Part shown: piece after piece, positions 1 to 6,140 of the stretch
Numbering within the stretch: position 1 is the stretch's first letter
Layout of the letters: every line of letters begins with the position of its first letter
NCBI GenBank assembly: GCA_947490035.1
Contig: CANLGS010000259.1
Span: 1 to 6,414, forward strand
Origin: Gemmataceae bacterium
GTDB taxonomy: Bacteria > Planctomycetota > Planctomycetia > Gemmatales > Gemmataceae
Direction: 5' to 3'
Length of the DNA stretch: 6,414 nucleotides
Translations under genes and position numbers: made by a program
Notes under the pieces: generated by a model
Seen by the model: the letters and a program-made list of their open reading frames with translations, nothing else
Told to the model about the DNA's origin: nothing
Databases searched by the model: none

Positions 1-6
1 GACACT

Positions 7-1200
7 TCACCATGACGGAACTCCTTCGGTAGGGAACCGGGCGAACCGCTGGAACCGGGCACGCGCCGGTTCCGCGCGCACGTTCCAGTCGAGTTGCCGG
101 GCGGCGAACCCGACCTGGTCTCCGAAGGCCCAGGAGTCGCCTTGGGCGAGCATCCGGGCCGCCGTCGCCTCCTCGATCCAGAACCCGCCCGGGGGCGGAT
201 CGCCCGGACCGGTCGGGCCGGACACCCACTTCTCGCCCCACGAGTTCATGCAGTAGAAGCCGCCCGCTTTGTCGTAACCGATCAGGCACATCTGGTGCGC
301 CCACGACCCGGACGCGCGGAGTTGGCCCTTCGCGTTGCGCGTGTAGGGGCCGCTCTGACCGAACCCGACGTCCGAGGCGACCGTGACGGGGTAGCTGCTC
401 GCGAGCGCTTTCTTGGCCTCGTCCACCGTCTTGACCTGGCTGATGGACCTCGTCGGCGCGAGCTTCGCGGTCGCGACGAGTGCCGGCGGACAGCCGCCGC
501 TGCCGAACTTGCGGCACGTCGCCTCCGAGTACCGCGACAGGTCGTAGTCGTCGTACTTGCCGCGCGGCACCGAGCCGTAATCGCGGCACCACTGCGCCGC
601 CCACGCGCCGACCGAGCCGTCGCCGCGGATCCGCCCGCCGCCGACCTGCACGCGGCTCCCGCCGTAGATCACCTCCTGCGCGATGTCCCGAAAGTCGGGC
701 GGGGGCCGACCGGCCTTGAGGGCCGCGACGCGGGTCACGCACTCGCCGTACTCCACCGCGCACGCCGCCCCGAAGGACACGCACGAGCCGACGCCGCCCT
801 GGTCGCGGGTCGGCACGTGCCGGCCGAGCGCGGTCTTCGCGTGGTCCCACAGGTACACGCGATCCGGCACCGCCTCGACCTTGCCCGCGGGCGTGTCGGC
901 GAACACCGGGTGAGTCAGAGTTGCGGCGACCGCCCGGACCGCGTCTTCGTCTTTCACCCACCCGTTCGCGAACCGCGCGTCGGGCGGAGTCGGGCTGAAC
1001 TCGTCGAGGGGCGGCGTAGGCCGCGCGACCGGTACCGGAATCTCCTTGATCGTCTCGACCACCGCCGGCGGCAGCGCCAGCTTGGTCGCGACCACGGTGA
1101 CGACCACGATCGCGAGCCGGATCAGCCACGGGATGTACGGGTGCCACCACTTCTCGGAGCAGGTGGGCAACTTCGCCGGGGTCGGGTTGTCGGTACTCAT
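7..1200 (-). CDS. Membrane-anchored papain-like (C1 family) cysteine peptidase
   Basis: Predicted 397-residue cysteine peptidase acting at the cell envelope. The papain signature is complete: Gln134 in RDQGGVGSC lies six residues before Cys140, the usual spacing of oxyanion Gln and nucleophile. His302 lies in SWAHQMCLIGYD and Asn319 in YCMNSWG, followed by a Gly-Phe-Trp strand at 339-341, as in the C-terminal half of C1 peptidases. A single hydrophobic segment at about 25-43, after a tryptophan-rich stretch (KWWHPYIPW), suggests an N-terminal anchor with the catalytic domain outside the cytoplasm. A proline-rich linker (about 55-73) joins it to the catalytic domain, and no classical inhibitory propeptide is obvious. 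The ATG at 1200 overlaps the upstream gene's TGA (ATGA) and has a GAGGAG ribosome site, implying translational coupling. The C-terminus (about 378-390) holds an Arg/Phe-rich near-repeat of unknown role. The family call is firm; substrate and topology are inferred. Confidence 0.9.
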   Translation of the reverse strand: MSTDNPTPAKLPTCSEKWWHPYIPWLIRLAIVVVTVVATKLALPPAVVETIKEIPVPVARPTPPLDEFSPTPPDARFANGWVKDEDAVRAVAATLTHPVFADTPAGKVEAVPDRVYLWDHAKTALGRHVPTRDQGGVGSCVSFGAACAVEYGECVTRVAALKAGRPPPDFRDIAQEVIYGGSRVQVGGGRIRGDGSVGAWAAQWCRDYGSVPRGKYDDYDLSRYSEATCRKFGSGGCPPALVATAKLAPTRSISQVKTVDEAKKALASSYPVTVASDVGFGQSGPYTRNAKGQLRASGSWAHQMCLIGYDKAGGFYCMNSWGEKWVSGPTGPGDPPPGGFWIEEATAARMLAQGDSWAFGDQVGFAARQLDWNVRAEPARARFQRFARFPTEGVPSW

Positions 1201-1793
1201 TTCGCGATCTCCTCGAGGGTCGTGGCCAGCCTCACGAACAACTTCGCCGCTTGATCCCGCTGCGCGTCACTCAGCGGCGCGTCCGTCGGCAGCGCCGCGG
1301 CAAGCTCCGCGCCGGCGGCGCGCCGCACGTCCTTCAGCGCGTCCGGCCCGATCAGCGAACTGCCGGCGTCGCGCACGCGCTTCAGCAGGTCGCCGCTGGT
1401 CGCGACGGTGACATCCGCCGCCAGCGCCGCGGCCTGGCGGTAGAGCGCGGCCAAATCCTTCGCCTGCTCGCGCTTGAATTCGAGCGCCGCGCCGTCGCCG
1501 TCGAACGCGGCCTTCAGTTTCGCGCGCAGCCGATCGACCGGTTCCGGCGGCTTCGGGTCGGGCGGCTTCGGCGGCCCGAACAGGCCGAGTTGGTCGAGCC
1601 GGTCCTGAAGTTCCTTGAGGCGGAGTTTCAGGTCGGCGGCGGCGCCCTCCTCTTGCTTCCGCAGTTCGGCCTGCTGCTTGCGCAGGTCGGCGATTTTTGC
1701 GATGAGCTGGTCAATCGACGGCGACGGCTCCTGTGCGCAAGCGCACACCGGCGCGACCAGCAACACGAACAGGGATAAGGCGGTTGATCGCAT
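1197..1793 (-). CDS. Exported coiled-coil and proline-rich protein of unknown function
   Basis: A 198-residue protein with no family I recognise. It opens with a signal peptide: Met-Arg, a hydrophobic core (about 5-15), then a region fitting signal peptidase I cleavage at A-C-A|Q near residue 20. Cys17 and Cys19 give only poor lipobox matches. Residues 27-69 are a charged helix rich in Lys, Glu, Gln and Leu, likely a coiled coil. A proline-rich linker follows (PPKPPDPKPPEP, 74-85), then an Ala/Leu/Lys/Asp-rich, probably helical C-terminal half (87-198). The ATG at 1793 is preferred over an in-frame ATG at 1913 because it starts the signal peptide and has an AGGAG site; the longer form would bury the signal behind 40 Arg-rich residues. 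Its TGA overlaps the peptidase ATG, so the two are almost certainly one operon. It could be an adaptor, regulator or substrate of the peptidase; this is inference from gene order only. Confidence 0.8.
   Translation of the reverse strand: MRSTALSLFVLLVAPVCACAQEPSPSIDQLIAKIADLRKQQAELRKQEEGAAADLKLRLKELQDRLDQLGLFGPPKPPDPKPPEPVDRLRAKLKAAFDGDGAALEFKREQAKDLAALYRQAAALAADVTVATSGDLLKRVRDAGSSLIGPDALKDVRRAAGAELAAALPTDAPLSDAQRDQAAKLFVRLATTLEEIAK
1209..1214 (-). promoter_or_regulatory. Ribosome binding site of the cysteine peptidase gene
   Basis: The minus strand reads GAGGAG, 8 nt before the ATG at 1200 and inside the end of the upstream coiled-coil gene. It supports this start and means the peptidase can be translated from the same mRNA as its neighbour. 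Confidence 0.7.
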
Positions 1794-1802
1794 GGCGCGG
1801 TT

Positions 1803-1807
1803 CTCCT
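1803..1807 (-). promoter_or_regulatory. Ribosome binding site deciding the start at 1793
   Basis: The minus strand reads AGGAG with a 9-nt spacer to the ATG at 1793. The site favours this start, which begins a signal peptide, over the in-frame ATG at 1913. Confidence 0.7.
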
Positions 1808-1931
1808 GGACTAACAAGCCCCTGCTCTGTCGCTTCGCGCGCCGCCGCGAGAGGCGAAGCCGCGAGGCGTTCACTTCGGTCCGGAAATGGTCGTCTGTGG
1901 ACGGCGCGCGCACAGACCTAGCGCGACCAAA

Positions 1932-2075
1932 ATGGCGCCTGTCGAGTCCGACGAGGTGAACCCGGATGACGAGATGAACGTGGCGGTGTTCGCTTCCGAG
2001 CTCGAACTTATCCCGAAGGTCGCAGGAGCGAGAGGTGGTAAGAAGGTGGCTCTGTTGTTCCGTTCAAACGAATAG
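1932..2075 (+). CDS. Possible small acidic protein, 47 residues (doubtful)
   Basis: An ORF beginning MAPVESDEVNPDDEMNVAVF, with an acidic first half and a basic Gly/Lys-rich stretch (ARGGKK, about 33-38). The first thirty or so codons mostly end in G or C, as in the real genes here, and the last third does not. There is no clear Shine-Dalgarno sequence. It is the only plus-strand candidate in the intergenic region. It could be a real small gene, the remnant of a longer one, or chance in GC-rich DNA. No family is recognised. Confidence 0.2.
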   Translation: MAPVESDEVNPDDEMNVAVFASELELIPKVAGARGGKKVALLFRSNE

Positions 2076-2095
2076 TGGCACTGCGTACACTTATC

Positions 2096-2263
2096 TCACA
2101 TCATGCGCATCCCTTCGAGATTCGCCACCCACTTCCGCGGATTCTCCCGCGCCGAAGAAGACCCGGCGCGCCCGCGGAACCGAGAGCATCTTCCAGGACA
2201 AATTGTTGCCCGCTGGCACGCCTCTTCCCAATCAGCGAGTTTGCTGTCAGTTGGAATAGACAT
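2096..2263 (-). CDS. Possible small protein or gene remnant, 55 residues (doubtful)
   Basis: From the ATG at 2263 the minus strand encodes a peptide starting MSIPTDSKLADWEEACQR, with a basic Cys-containing middle (CPGRCSRFRGR) and ending NPRKWVANLEGMRMM. The start is globular-looking and the third-position GC is much lower than in the neighbours. An alternative frame across the same DNA also reads plausibly (GQQFVLEDALG), which could mean a frameshifted relic. It lies just beyond the terminator of the upstream gene, so it would need its own promoter. No clear Shine-Dalgarno sequence is seen. Function unknown. Confidence 0.25.
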   Translation of the reverse strand: MSIPTDSKLADWEEACQRATICPGRCSRFRGRAGSSSARENPRKWVANLEGMRMM

Positions 2264-2295
2264 CGCTTGACTCGCAGCTTGAGGACAAACAGTAC

Positions 2296-2327
2296 AAACA
2301 AGGCCAGGGCTTCCCCTGGCCTTGTTT
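2296..2327 (-). terminator. Intrinsic terminator of the DUF1549/DUF1553 gene
   Basis: A perfect 14-bp inverted repeat (2296-2309 with 2314-2327) with a 4-nt loop at 2310-2313, starting 22 nt past the TAA stop of the 841-residue protein. The stem core is GC-rich (GGCCAGGG) and its base is A/T-rich, so the minus-strand transcript ends the stem with UUGUUU, a short U-rich tail. The symmetry means it could also stop transcripts from the other side. Confidence 0.75.
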
Positions 2328-2349
2328 ACATCAAGGAAGCAACGGGGCG

Positions 2350-4875
2350 TTACTGGTTGAACCAAAACTCCTTCGTGTTCACCAGCGCCCACAGGATGTT
2401 CTCGTAGGCGGTCTTCTTGCCGGCCGCGCCGGATTTCGCTTCCAGCTTCTTGATGTGCTCCACCGCCGCGGACACGTCGTCCTTCGTCGGCTTGCGAGAG
2501 AACACCCACAGGAACATCTCCGTTACCTTCTCCTCGTCGGACCGCTTGTCGTCCGCTTTGGAGAGCACGTCGGCGCGGCCGCCGGCGCGCGAAATCTTGC
2601 CCTGCACCTCGTCGCTGTTGAGCATGTGCAGCACGGCCGCGAGGTTCGCTTCGCTCACGCGCTCGCACTCGCACGCGCTGATCCGCTGCGGGCGGCCGTT
2701 CACGTCGAGGAAGTACGACGCGAACGATTCGTCCGGCAGCATGATCGCCCGGTTCGGGGCGTTCTTGTCGGCCGGCAGGCCGTTGAACTTCGACGGGCTG
2801 TCCGTCACCTGACACAGCGCGTCGAGCAGCACTTCCGCTTGCAGCCGCTTCGGGTAGTAGCGGGCGTAGGCCTGCTTGTCGTGCTTGTTGAAGTCGTTCG
2901 GCGCGCTCGACAGTTGGTACGTCCGGCTCTTGCAGATCGTCTTGATAAGCGCCTTCAGGCTGTACTTGTTGTCAATCAAGTTCTTGGAAAGCGCGTCGAG
3001 CAACTCGGGGTTCGACGGCGGGTTGGTGATGCGCATGTCGTCGAGCGGGTCCACGATCCCGCGACCGAAGAAGTGCGCCCAGTAGCGGTTCGCCACCGTC
3101 TTCGCGAAGAACGGGTTCTTCGCGTCGGTCATCCAGTCCACTAACTTCTGTCGCGGGTCGTCGTCGGTGGAAACCGTCATCATGTCGGCGTCGAGCGGCT
3201 TCGTCTCGGCCGGCTTCAGCGTGCGCTTGTTGGTTACGTTCCCGGTGACGCGAACGAAGATCGTCTGAATGCGGTTGTCCTGGCGGTTCGCGTCGGCGGT
3301 GGGCAGGCGCACGTCCTTGCGCCCGATGCGACCGTAGAACGCGGCCAGCCCCCAGTAGTCGTCCTGCGACCACTTCTCGTAGGGGTGGTGGTGACACTGC
3401 GCGCACGCGAGTCGCTGGCCCAAGAACACCTGACTGATGTCGTCCACGAACTGCTCGGCCTTGTCGATCTCCTTGTACCACACGGTCGGCGGGGATTTCC
3501 GCTCGTCGCCGCTGCTCGCGATGATCGCGCGTGCGAACTCGCTATACGGCGTGTCCGCGGCGACCTGCTGACGAATCCATTCGTGGAACGCGAACGTGCC
3601 CGGCGCGCGTTCGGCGAGTTGCCGGCGCTTGACGCGAAGGATGTCGGCCCACTTGTTCGCGAAGAAGAACGCATACTCCGGCGTTTCGAGGAGCTTATCG
3701 ACCAGAAGATCGCGCTTGTTCGCGCTGGTGTCGGCGACGAACGCGGACACGTCCTTCGGCGTGGGCAACGAACCGGTGATGTCCAGCGTGGCGCGGCGGA
3801 TGAACTGCTCGTCGCTGCACAACTCCGAGGGCACCAGACCGAGTTCCTTCCACTTCTTCGCGGTGTGCTTGTCCACCACGGTCTTCTCGGCGAAGTCCCA
3901 CGCGGGCGTCTTGACGCCGAGCGGCACGGTGGCGCGGAACACCGCGACCATCCCCTGATACCGGGCCATCACCGCGGCCTCGCCGCTCATGCCGAGCGTG
4001 CGGACCAACCCGCGTTCCTCCACTGTTGCGATTTCCGGATCGTTGCTCTCGTACTGCGCGCGGCGCGTGATGTCTTCGACGGTGCCGTCGGAGTAGTGGG
4101 CGTACACCGCGAACTGCTGCTTGCTCTGGCGGCTCAGGACGCGGTGTTCGGGGAACACGCTGATCTTCGTGACCTTCGGGTCTTTCTCCTCGCCCCACGG
4201 CGAGCCGGCCGCGATCCACCGGCGCACGACCTTGTACTCGTCGCTGTCGGGGTCCATCTTCTTGCCGCCGCCGTGCGGCGCGCGGCCGGTGGCCTTCATC
4301 AGGAAGAGGCTGGCGTCGGGGTTCGCGGGGAACAGCCGCCGGCCGCGGCCTTCCTTCACGAGCGTCATGAAGTCGAGGTCCGGCTCGAAGCCGAGCAGCG
4401 ACAGCCGGAAGCCGTTCTGACCCGCGAGTTTGCCGTGGCACCCGCCGCTGTTGCAGCCGAGCTTCGTGAAGATCGGCACCACCTGATTGGTGAAGTTGAG
4501 CGGCAGGTTCTCGCCCATGCTCTTCACCGCGAGCGGCACGCGCGCCGTCAGCCCGCTAACCGTGACGACCACTTCCGAGGTGCCGTCCGCCTTCGGCACG
4601 ACGCGACCTCCCGCGAGTACCGCGGCCGACTTGCCGTCGGTCACGGCGTAGGCCGCGTCCGAGGTGAGATCGACCAGCCGCCCGTCGGCGAGTGTGCCGG
4701 TGACGACGAGTTGCACCGCGTCGTCGGAGCCGGTGAGCGTGACCTTCGCGGGGTGAACCGCGACGCTCTTCACGTCGCCTGATTGTGCTTTGGCGAGCGG
4801 GGGGCGTAAGCCCCCTGTTGCAACGCAAGTAACGACGGCGAGCAGAACCGCCCAGGAGCGGACGTGGTTCGACAT
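2350..4875 (-). CDS. Secreted planctomycete cytochrome-like DUF1549/DUF1553 protein with Ig-like domains
   Basis: An 841-residue exported protein of the planctomycete PSCyt/PSD type, whose biochemical role is not established. Order: signal peptide (hydrophobic about 9-20, cleavage probably AKA|Q at 30); Ig-like bacterial domain (about 35-118); cytochrome-c-like domain (about 127-228) with a CX4CH heme motif (Cys141, Cys146, His147) and Met207 as a possible axial ligand; a second Ig-like domain (about 235-320); DUF1549 (about 335-518), ending in a classical CAQCH motif (Cys491, Cys494, His495); and DUF1553 (about 580-810), with NRYWAHFFGRGIVDP near 596. Two hemes outside the cytoplasm are predicted, though the CX4CH spacing is unusual. 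The ATG at 4875 is chosen because it begins the signal peptide and has a GAGGG site 7 nt upstream; the frame stays open to 5379, but that part overlaps the propeller gene and is not protein-like. DUF1501 partners often lie beside such genes; none is visible. Part of the signal peptide is encoded by a palindrome. Confidence 0.92.
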   Translation of the reverse strand: MSNHVRSWAVLLAVVTCVATGGLRPPLAKAQSGDVKSVAVHPAKVTLTGSDDAVQLVVTGTLADGRLVDLTSDAAYAVTDGKSAAVLAGGRVVPKADGTSEVVVTVSGLTARVPLAVKSMGENLPLNFTNQVVPIFTKLGCNSGGCHGKLAGQNGFRLSLLGFEPDLDFMTLVKEGRGRRLFPANPDASLFLMKATGRAPHGGGKKMDPDSDEYKVVRRWIAAGSPWGEEKDPKVTKISVFPEHRVLSRQSKQQFAVYAHYSDGTVEDITRRAQYESNDPEIATVEERGLVRTLGMSGEAAVMARYQGMVAVFRATVPLGVKTPAWDFAEKTVVDKHTAKKWKELGLVPSELCSDEQFIRRATLDITGSLPTPKDVSAFVADTSANKRDLLVDKLLETPEYAFFFANKWADILRVKRRQLAERAPGTFAFHEWIRQQVAADTPYSEFARAIIASSGDERKSPPTVWYKEIDKAEQFVDDISQVFLGQRLACAQCHHHPYEKWSQDDYWGLAAFYGRIGRKDVRLPTADANRQDNRIQTIFVRVTGNVTNKRTLKPAETKPLDADMMTVSTDDDPRQKLVDWMTDAKNPFFAKTVANRYWAHFFGRGIVDPLDDMRITNPPSNPELLDALSKNLIDNKYSLKALIKTICKSRTYQLSSAPNDFNKHDKQAYARYYPKRLQAEVLLDALCQVTDSPSKFNGLPADKNAPNRAIMLPDESFASYFLDVNGRPQRISACECERVSEANLAAVLHMLNSDEVQGKISRAGGRADVLSKADDKRSDEEKVTEMFLWVFSRKPTKDDVSAAVEHIKKLEAKSGAAGKKTAYENILWALVNTKEFWFNQ
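4800..4815 (-). repeat. GC-rich palindrome inside the signal-peptide coding region
   Basis: A perfect 6-bp inverted repeat (4800-4805 with 4810-4815) with a 4-nt loop; the minus strand reads GGGGGC-TTAC-GCCCCC. It encodes the GGLRPP part of the large protein's leader, between the hydrophobic core and the cleavage site. It resembles the short palindromic repeats scattered through planctomycete genomes, but that identification is from memory and only one copy of this sequence is present here. Confidence 0.5.
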
Positions 4876-4882
4876 GGTAGAA

Positions 4883-4887
4883 CCCTC
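4883..4887 (-). promoter_or_regulatory. Ribosome binding site of the DUF1549/DUF1553 gene
   Basis: The minus strand reads GAGGG, 7 nt before the ATG at 4875. It supports this internal start over the much longer open frame reaching back to 5379. Confidence 0.55.
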
Positions 4888-5050
4888 GGCGGGTGTGGTC
4901 GGCGGGTGAGACGTTCCGGCGGAACAGTTCGGCAGGTGGTGTGATTGTCGCTCACTCCCGGCCGAAGTGCAAGGGGGAGCAAGAGAAAGCGAGGTTCTTG
5001 CGCGTCGCGGGCGTGGCTGGGATCGTGGCCGTTGATGTGGGTCACAACAT

Positions 5051-5099
5051 CGCGTTACTTTGTGGGGCAGGCCGGCGGCTTGCCCCACAAAGTAACGCG
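5051..5099 (-). terminator. Long near-perfect hairpin after the propeller gene (terminator or REP-like repeat)
   Basis: Two 23-nt arms (5051-5073 and 5077-5099) around a 3-nt loop pair at every position, with a single G-T pair (5070 with 5080). It begins 7 nt after the TAG of the propeller gene, the position expected of a terminator. No U-tract follows the stem on the minus strand (the next bases are ATGTTGTG), so it is not a textbook intrinsic terminator. Length, symmetry and a GGGGCAGGCC-type core are more like a palindromic repeat element; it may act as a transcript end, an mRNA 3' stabiliser, or both. Confidence 0.65.
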
Positions 5100-5105
5100 C
5101 AGCGG

Positions 5106-6140
5106 CTACTCGTCCTTCGGCGGGGTGAAGTCGGCGATGTACAGCTGCGCCGGCTTCCCGCCCTCGCGGCTGCTGGTCCACATCACCTTCTTGTAGTCCG
5201 GGCTGAACACCGGCAGCACGTCCTGACCCGGCGCGAACGTGATCCGCGCCTTCTTGCCCGTCTCGGTGTTCATCCAGAACAGGTCGTAGTTCGGCGGCGC
5301 CAGCGGGTTCGAGTGATCGGCCCCGGTGTAGATGATGTGCTTGTTGTCCTTGTACCAGTACGGCGCCCAGAACACCCACTTGGCGTCGTCCGTCAACGCC
5401 TTCTCGCCGGTGCCGTCGCTGTTAATTACGTAAAGCTGAAGCCGGTCCTTTTCCTTGCGGTCGGCGCGGAACACGACCTTCTTCGCGTCCGGGCTGAAGA
5501 ACGGGCCGCCGTTGTAGCAGTTCGCCACGTCGGTGATGCGCTTCGCGTTCTTCCCGTCCGCGTCCATCGCGAACAGTTGCACGTTCCCCGCGTTGCCGGC
5601 GCTGTACACGATGCGATTGCCGTCGGCGGAGTAACTGCCCTCGGCGGTGTACACCTTCGCGTCCGGCGTGAGGCACTTGATGCCGGTGCCGTCGAGGTTC
5701 GCCTCGTAAATCTTCATGTGCGGGTCGAAGTCCCACGAGTACCGGCGGCGCGTGCCGTTCTTCTTGTCCTCGATCCGCTGCTTGATTTCGGCCTGCTGGA
5801 TCTTCTTCGTGTCGGGGTCTTCGTGGCTCGACGCGAAGATGATCCGCTTGCCTTCGGGGTGGAAGTAGCCGCATGTAGTACGCCCGTTGCCGGGGCTGAC
5901 GCGGGTCGCCTTGCCGGTCTTCAGGTCCATCACGAACATCTGGTAGAACGGGTTGCCGCTGTCCTTCTCTTCCGCCTGGAAGATGATTTTCGTGCCGTCC
6001 GGCGAGAAGTACCCTTCCCCCGCGCGGACGTAGTCGGACGTGAGCTGCTTGATGTTCTTGAGGTTGGCGGTTTCGGCGGCCTTCCAGTCGTCGGGGTCGG
6101 CCGCGGGCGCGAGAGCGAGCGAGAGCAGGAGTGCGTTCAT
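5106..6140 (-). CDS. Exported TolB-like PD40 beta-propeller protein
   Basis: A 344-residue protein predicted to form a six-bladed propeller outside the cytoplasm. Six PD40/WD40-like repeats, typically FSPDGTKIIF, start near residues 45, 93, 170, 215, 262 and 312, with strands such as QMFVMD, QLFAMD, QLYVIN and DLFWMN between them. This matches the C-terminal domain of TolB and many planctomycete TolB-like proteins, which bind partner proteins or ligands; it is not TolB itself, since the TolB N-terminal domain is missing and no tol/pal genes are nearby. A charged, mostly helical insertion (about 105-140, Lys/Glu/Arg-rich) interrupts blades 2 and 3. The leader is only about 14 residues (MNALLLSLALAPAA) with no basic residue, which is odd. 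The start is nevertheless well bounded: an in-frame stop lies at 6189-6191, no other ATG intervenes, and AAAGGA is well placed. No catalytic motif is seen; a scaffold or binding role is likely. Confidence 0.88.
   Translation of the reverse strand: MNALLLSLALAPAADPDDWKAAETANLKNIKQLTSDYVRAGEGYFSPDGTKIIFQAEEKDSGNPFYQMFVMDLKTGKATRVSPGNGRTTCGYFHPEGKRIIFASSHEDPDTKKIQQAEIKQRIEDKKNGTRRRYSWDFDPHMKIYEANLDGTGIKCLTPDAKVYTAEGSYSADGNRIVYSAGNAGNVQLFAMDADGKNAKRITDVANCYNGGPFFSPDAKKVVFRADRKEKDRLQLYVINSDGTGEKALTDDAKWVFWAPYWYKDNKHIIYTGADHSNPLAPPNYDLFWMNTETGKKARITFAPGQDVLPVFSPDYKKVMWTSSREGGKPAQLYIADFTPPKDE

Larger units (their letters stand above)
1794..2349. other. Intergenic region, 556 bp, with reduced GC
   Basis: No gene can be called here with confidence. 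The right part is clearly less GC-rich than the flanking genes: by hand count about 28 of 60 bases in 2041-2100 and 30 of 60 in 2221-2280 are G or C. It holds the ribosome site of the coiled-coil gene, a weak 7-bp inverted repeat (1832-1838 with 1854-1860), two doubtful small ORFs (1932-2075 plus, 2096-2263 minus) and the hairpin at 2296-2327. The promoter of the coiled-coil/peptidase operon should lie here, but no convincing -35/-10 pair was found. Confidence 0.7.
4876..5105. other. Gap between the propeller and DUF1549/DUF1553 genes, 230 bp
   Basis: Non-coding space between two co-oriented minus-strand genes. It holds the large hairpin next to the propeller stop codon, the GAGGG ribosome site of the downstream gene, and a small inverted repeat (GTTCC at 4913-4917 with GGAAC at 4921-4925) about 40 bp upstream of the downstream start. 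A separate promoter for the DUF1549/DUF1553 gene may lie between 4890 and 5050, but no clear -35/-10 pair was recognised. Confidence 0.6.

Noticed and set aside
94..1254. 386-codon plus-strand open frame opposite the cysteine peptidase
   Set aside because: Arg/Ala-rich without motifs, while the opposite strand carries a full papain-type active site.
7..1793. Phage lysis cassette interpretation of the peptidase and coiled-coil genes
   Set aside because: The size and membrane features are reminiscent, but C1 peptidases are not typical endolysins and no phage gene is visible in the window.
1832..1860. 7-bp inverted repeat (GCTTCGC/GCGAAGC) as an operator or attenuator
   Set aside because: The stem is short with a 15-nt loop, and such matches are common by chance in GC-rich DNA; no promoter could be placed beside it.
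1794..1913. 40-residue N-terminal extension of the coiled-coil protein
   Set aside because: It would place Arg-rich sequence before a signal peptide; the ATG at 1793 has its own AGGAG site.
3385..4782. 465-codon plus-strand open frame opposite the DUF1549/DUF1553 gene
   Set aside because: Its translation is Arg/Leu/Val/His-rich with no domain, which is the usual antisense of a high-GC gene. The minus-strand frame there has clear domains and heme motifs.
4876..5379. N-terminal extension of the DUF1549/DUF1553 protein
   Set aside because: The frame is open only because GC-rich DNA has few stops. It overlaps the propeller gene, runs through the hairpin, and the signal peptide starts at 4875.
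5106..6140. Assignment as TolB of the Tol-Pal system
   Set aside because: It lacks the TolB N-terminal domain and any tol/pal neighbours; PD40 propellers occur in many unrelated exported proteins.
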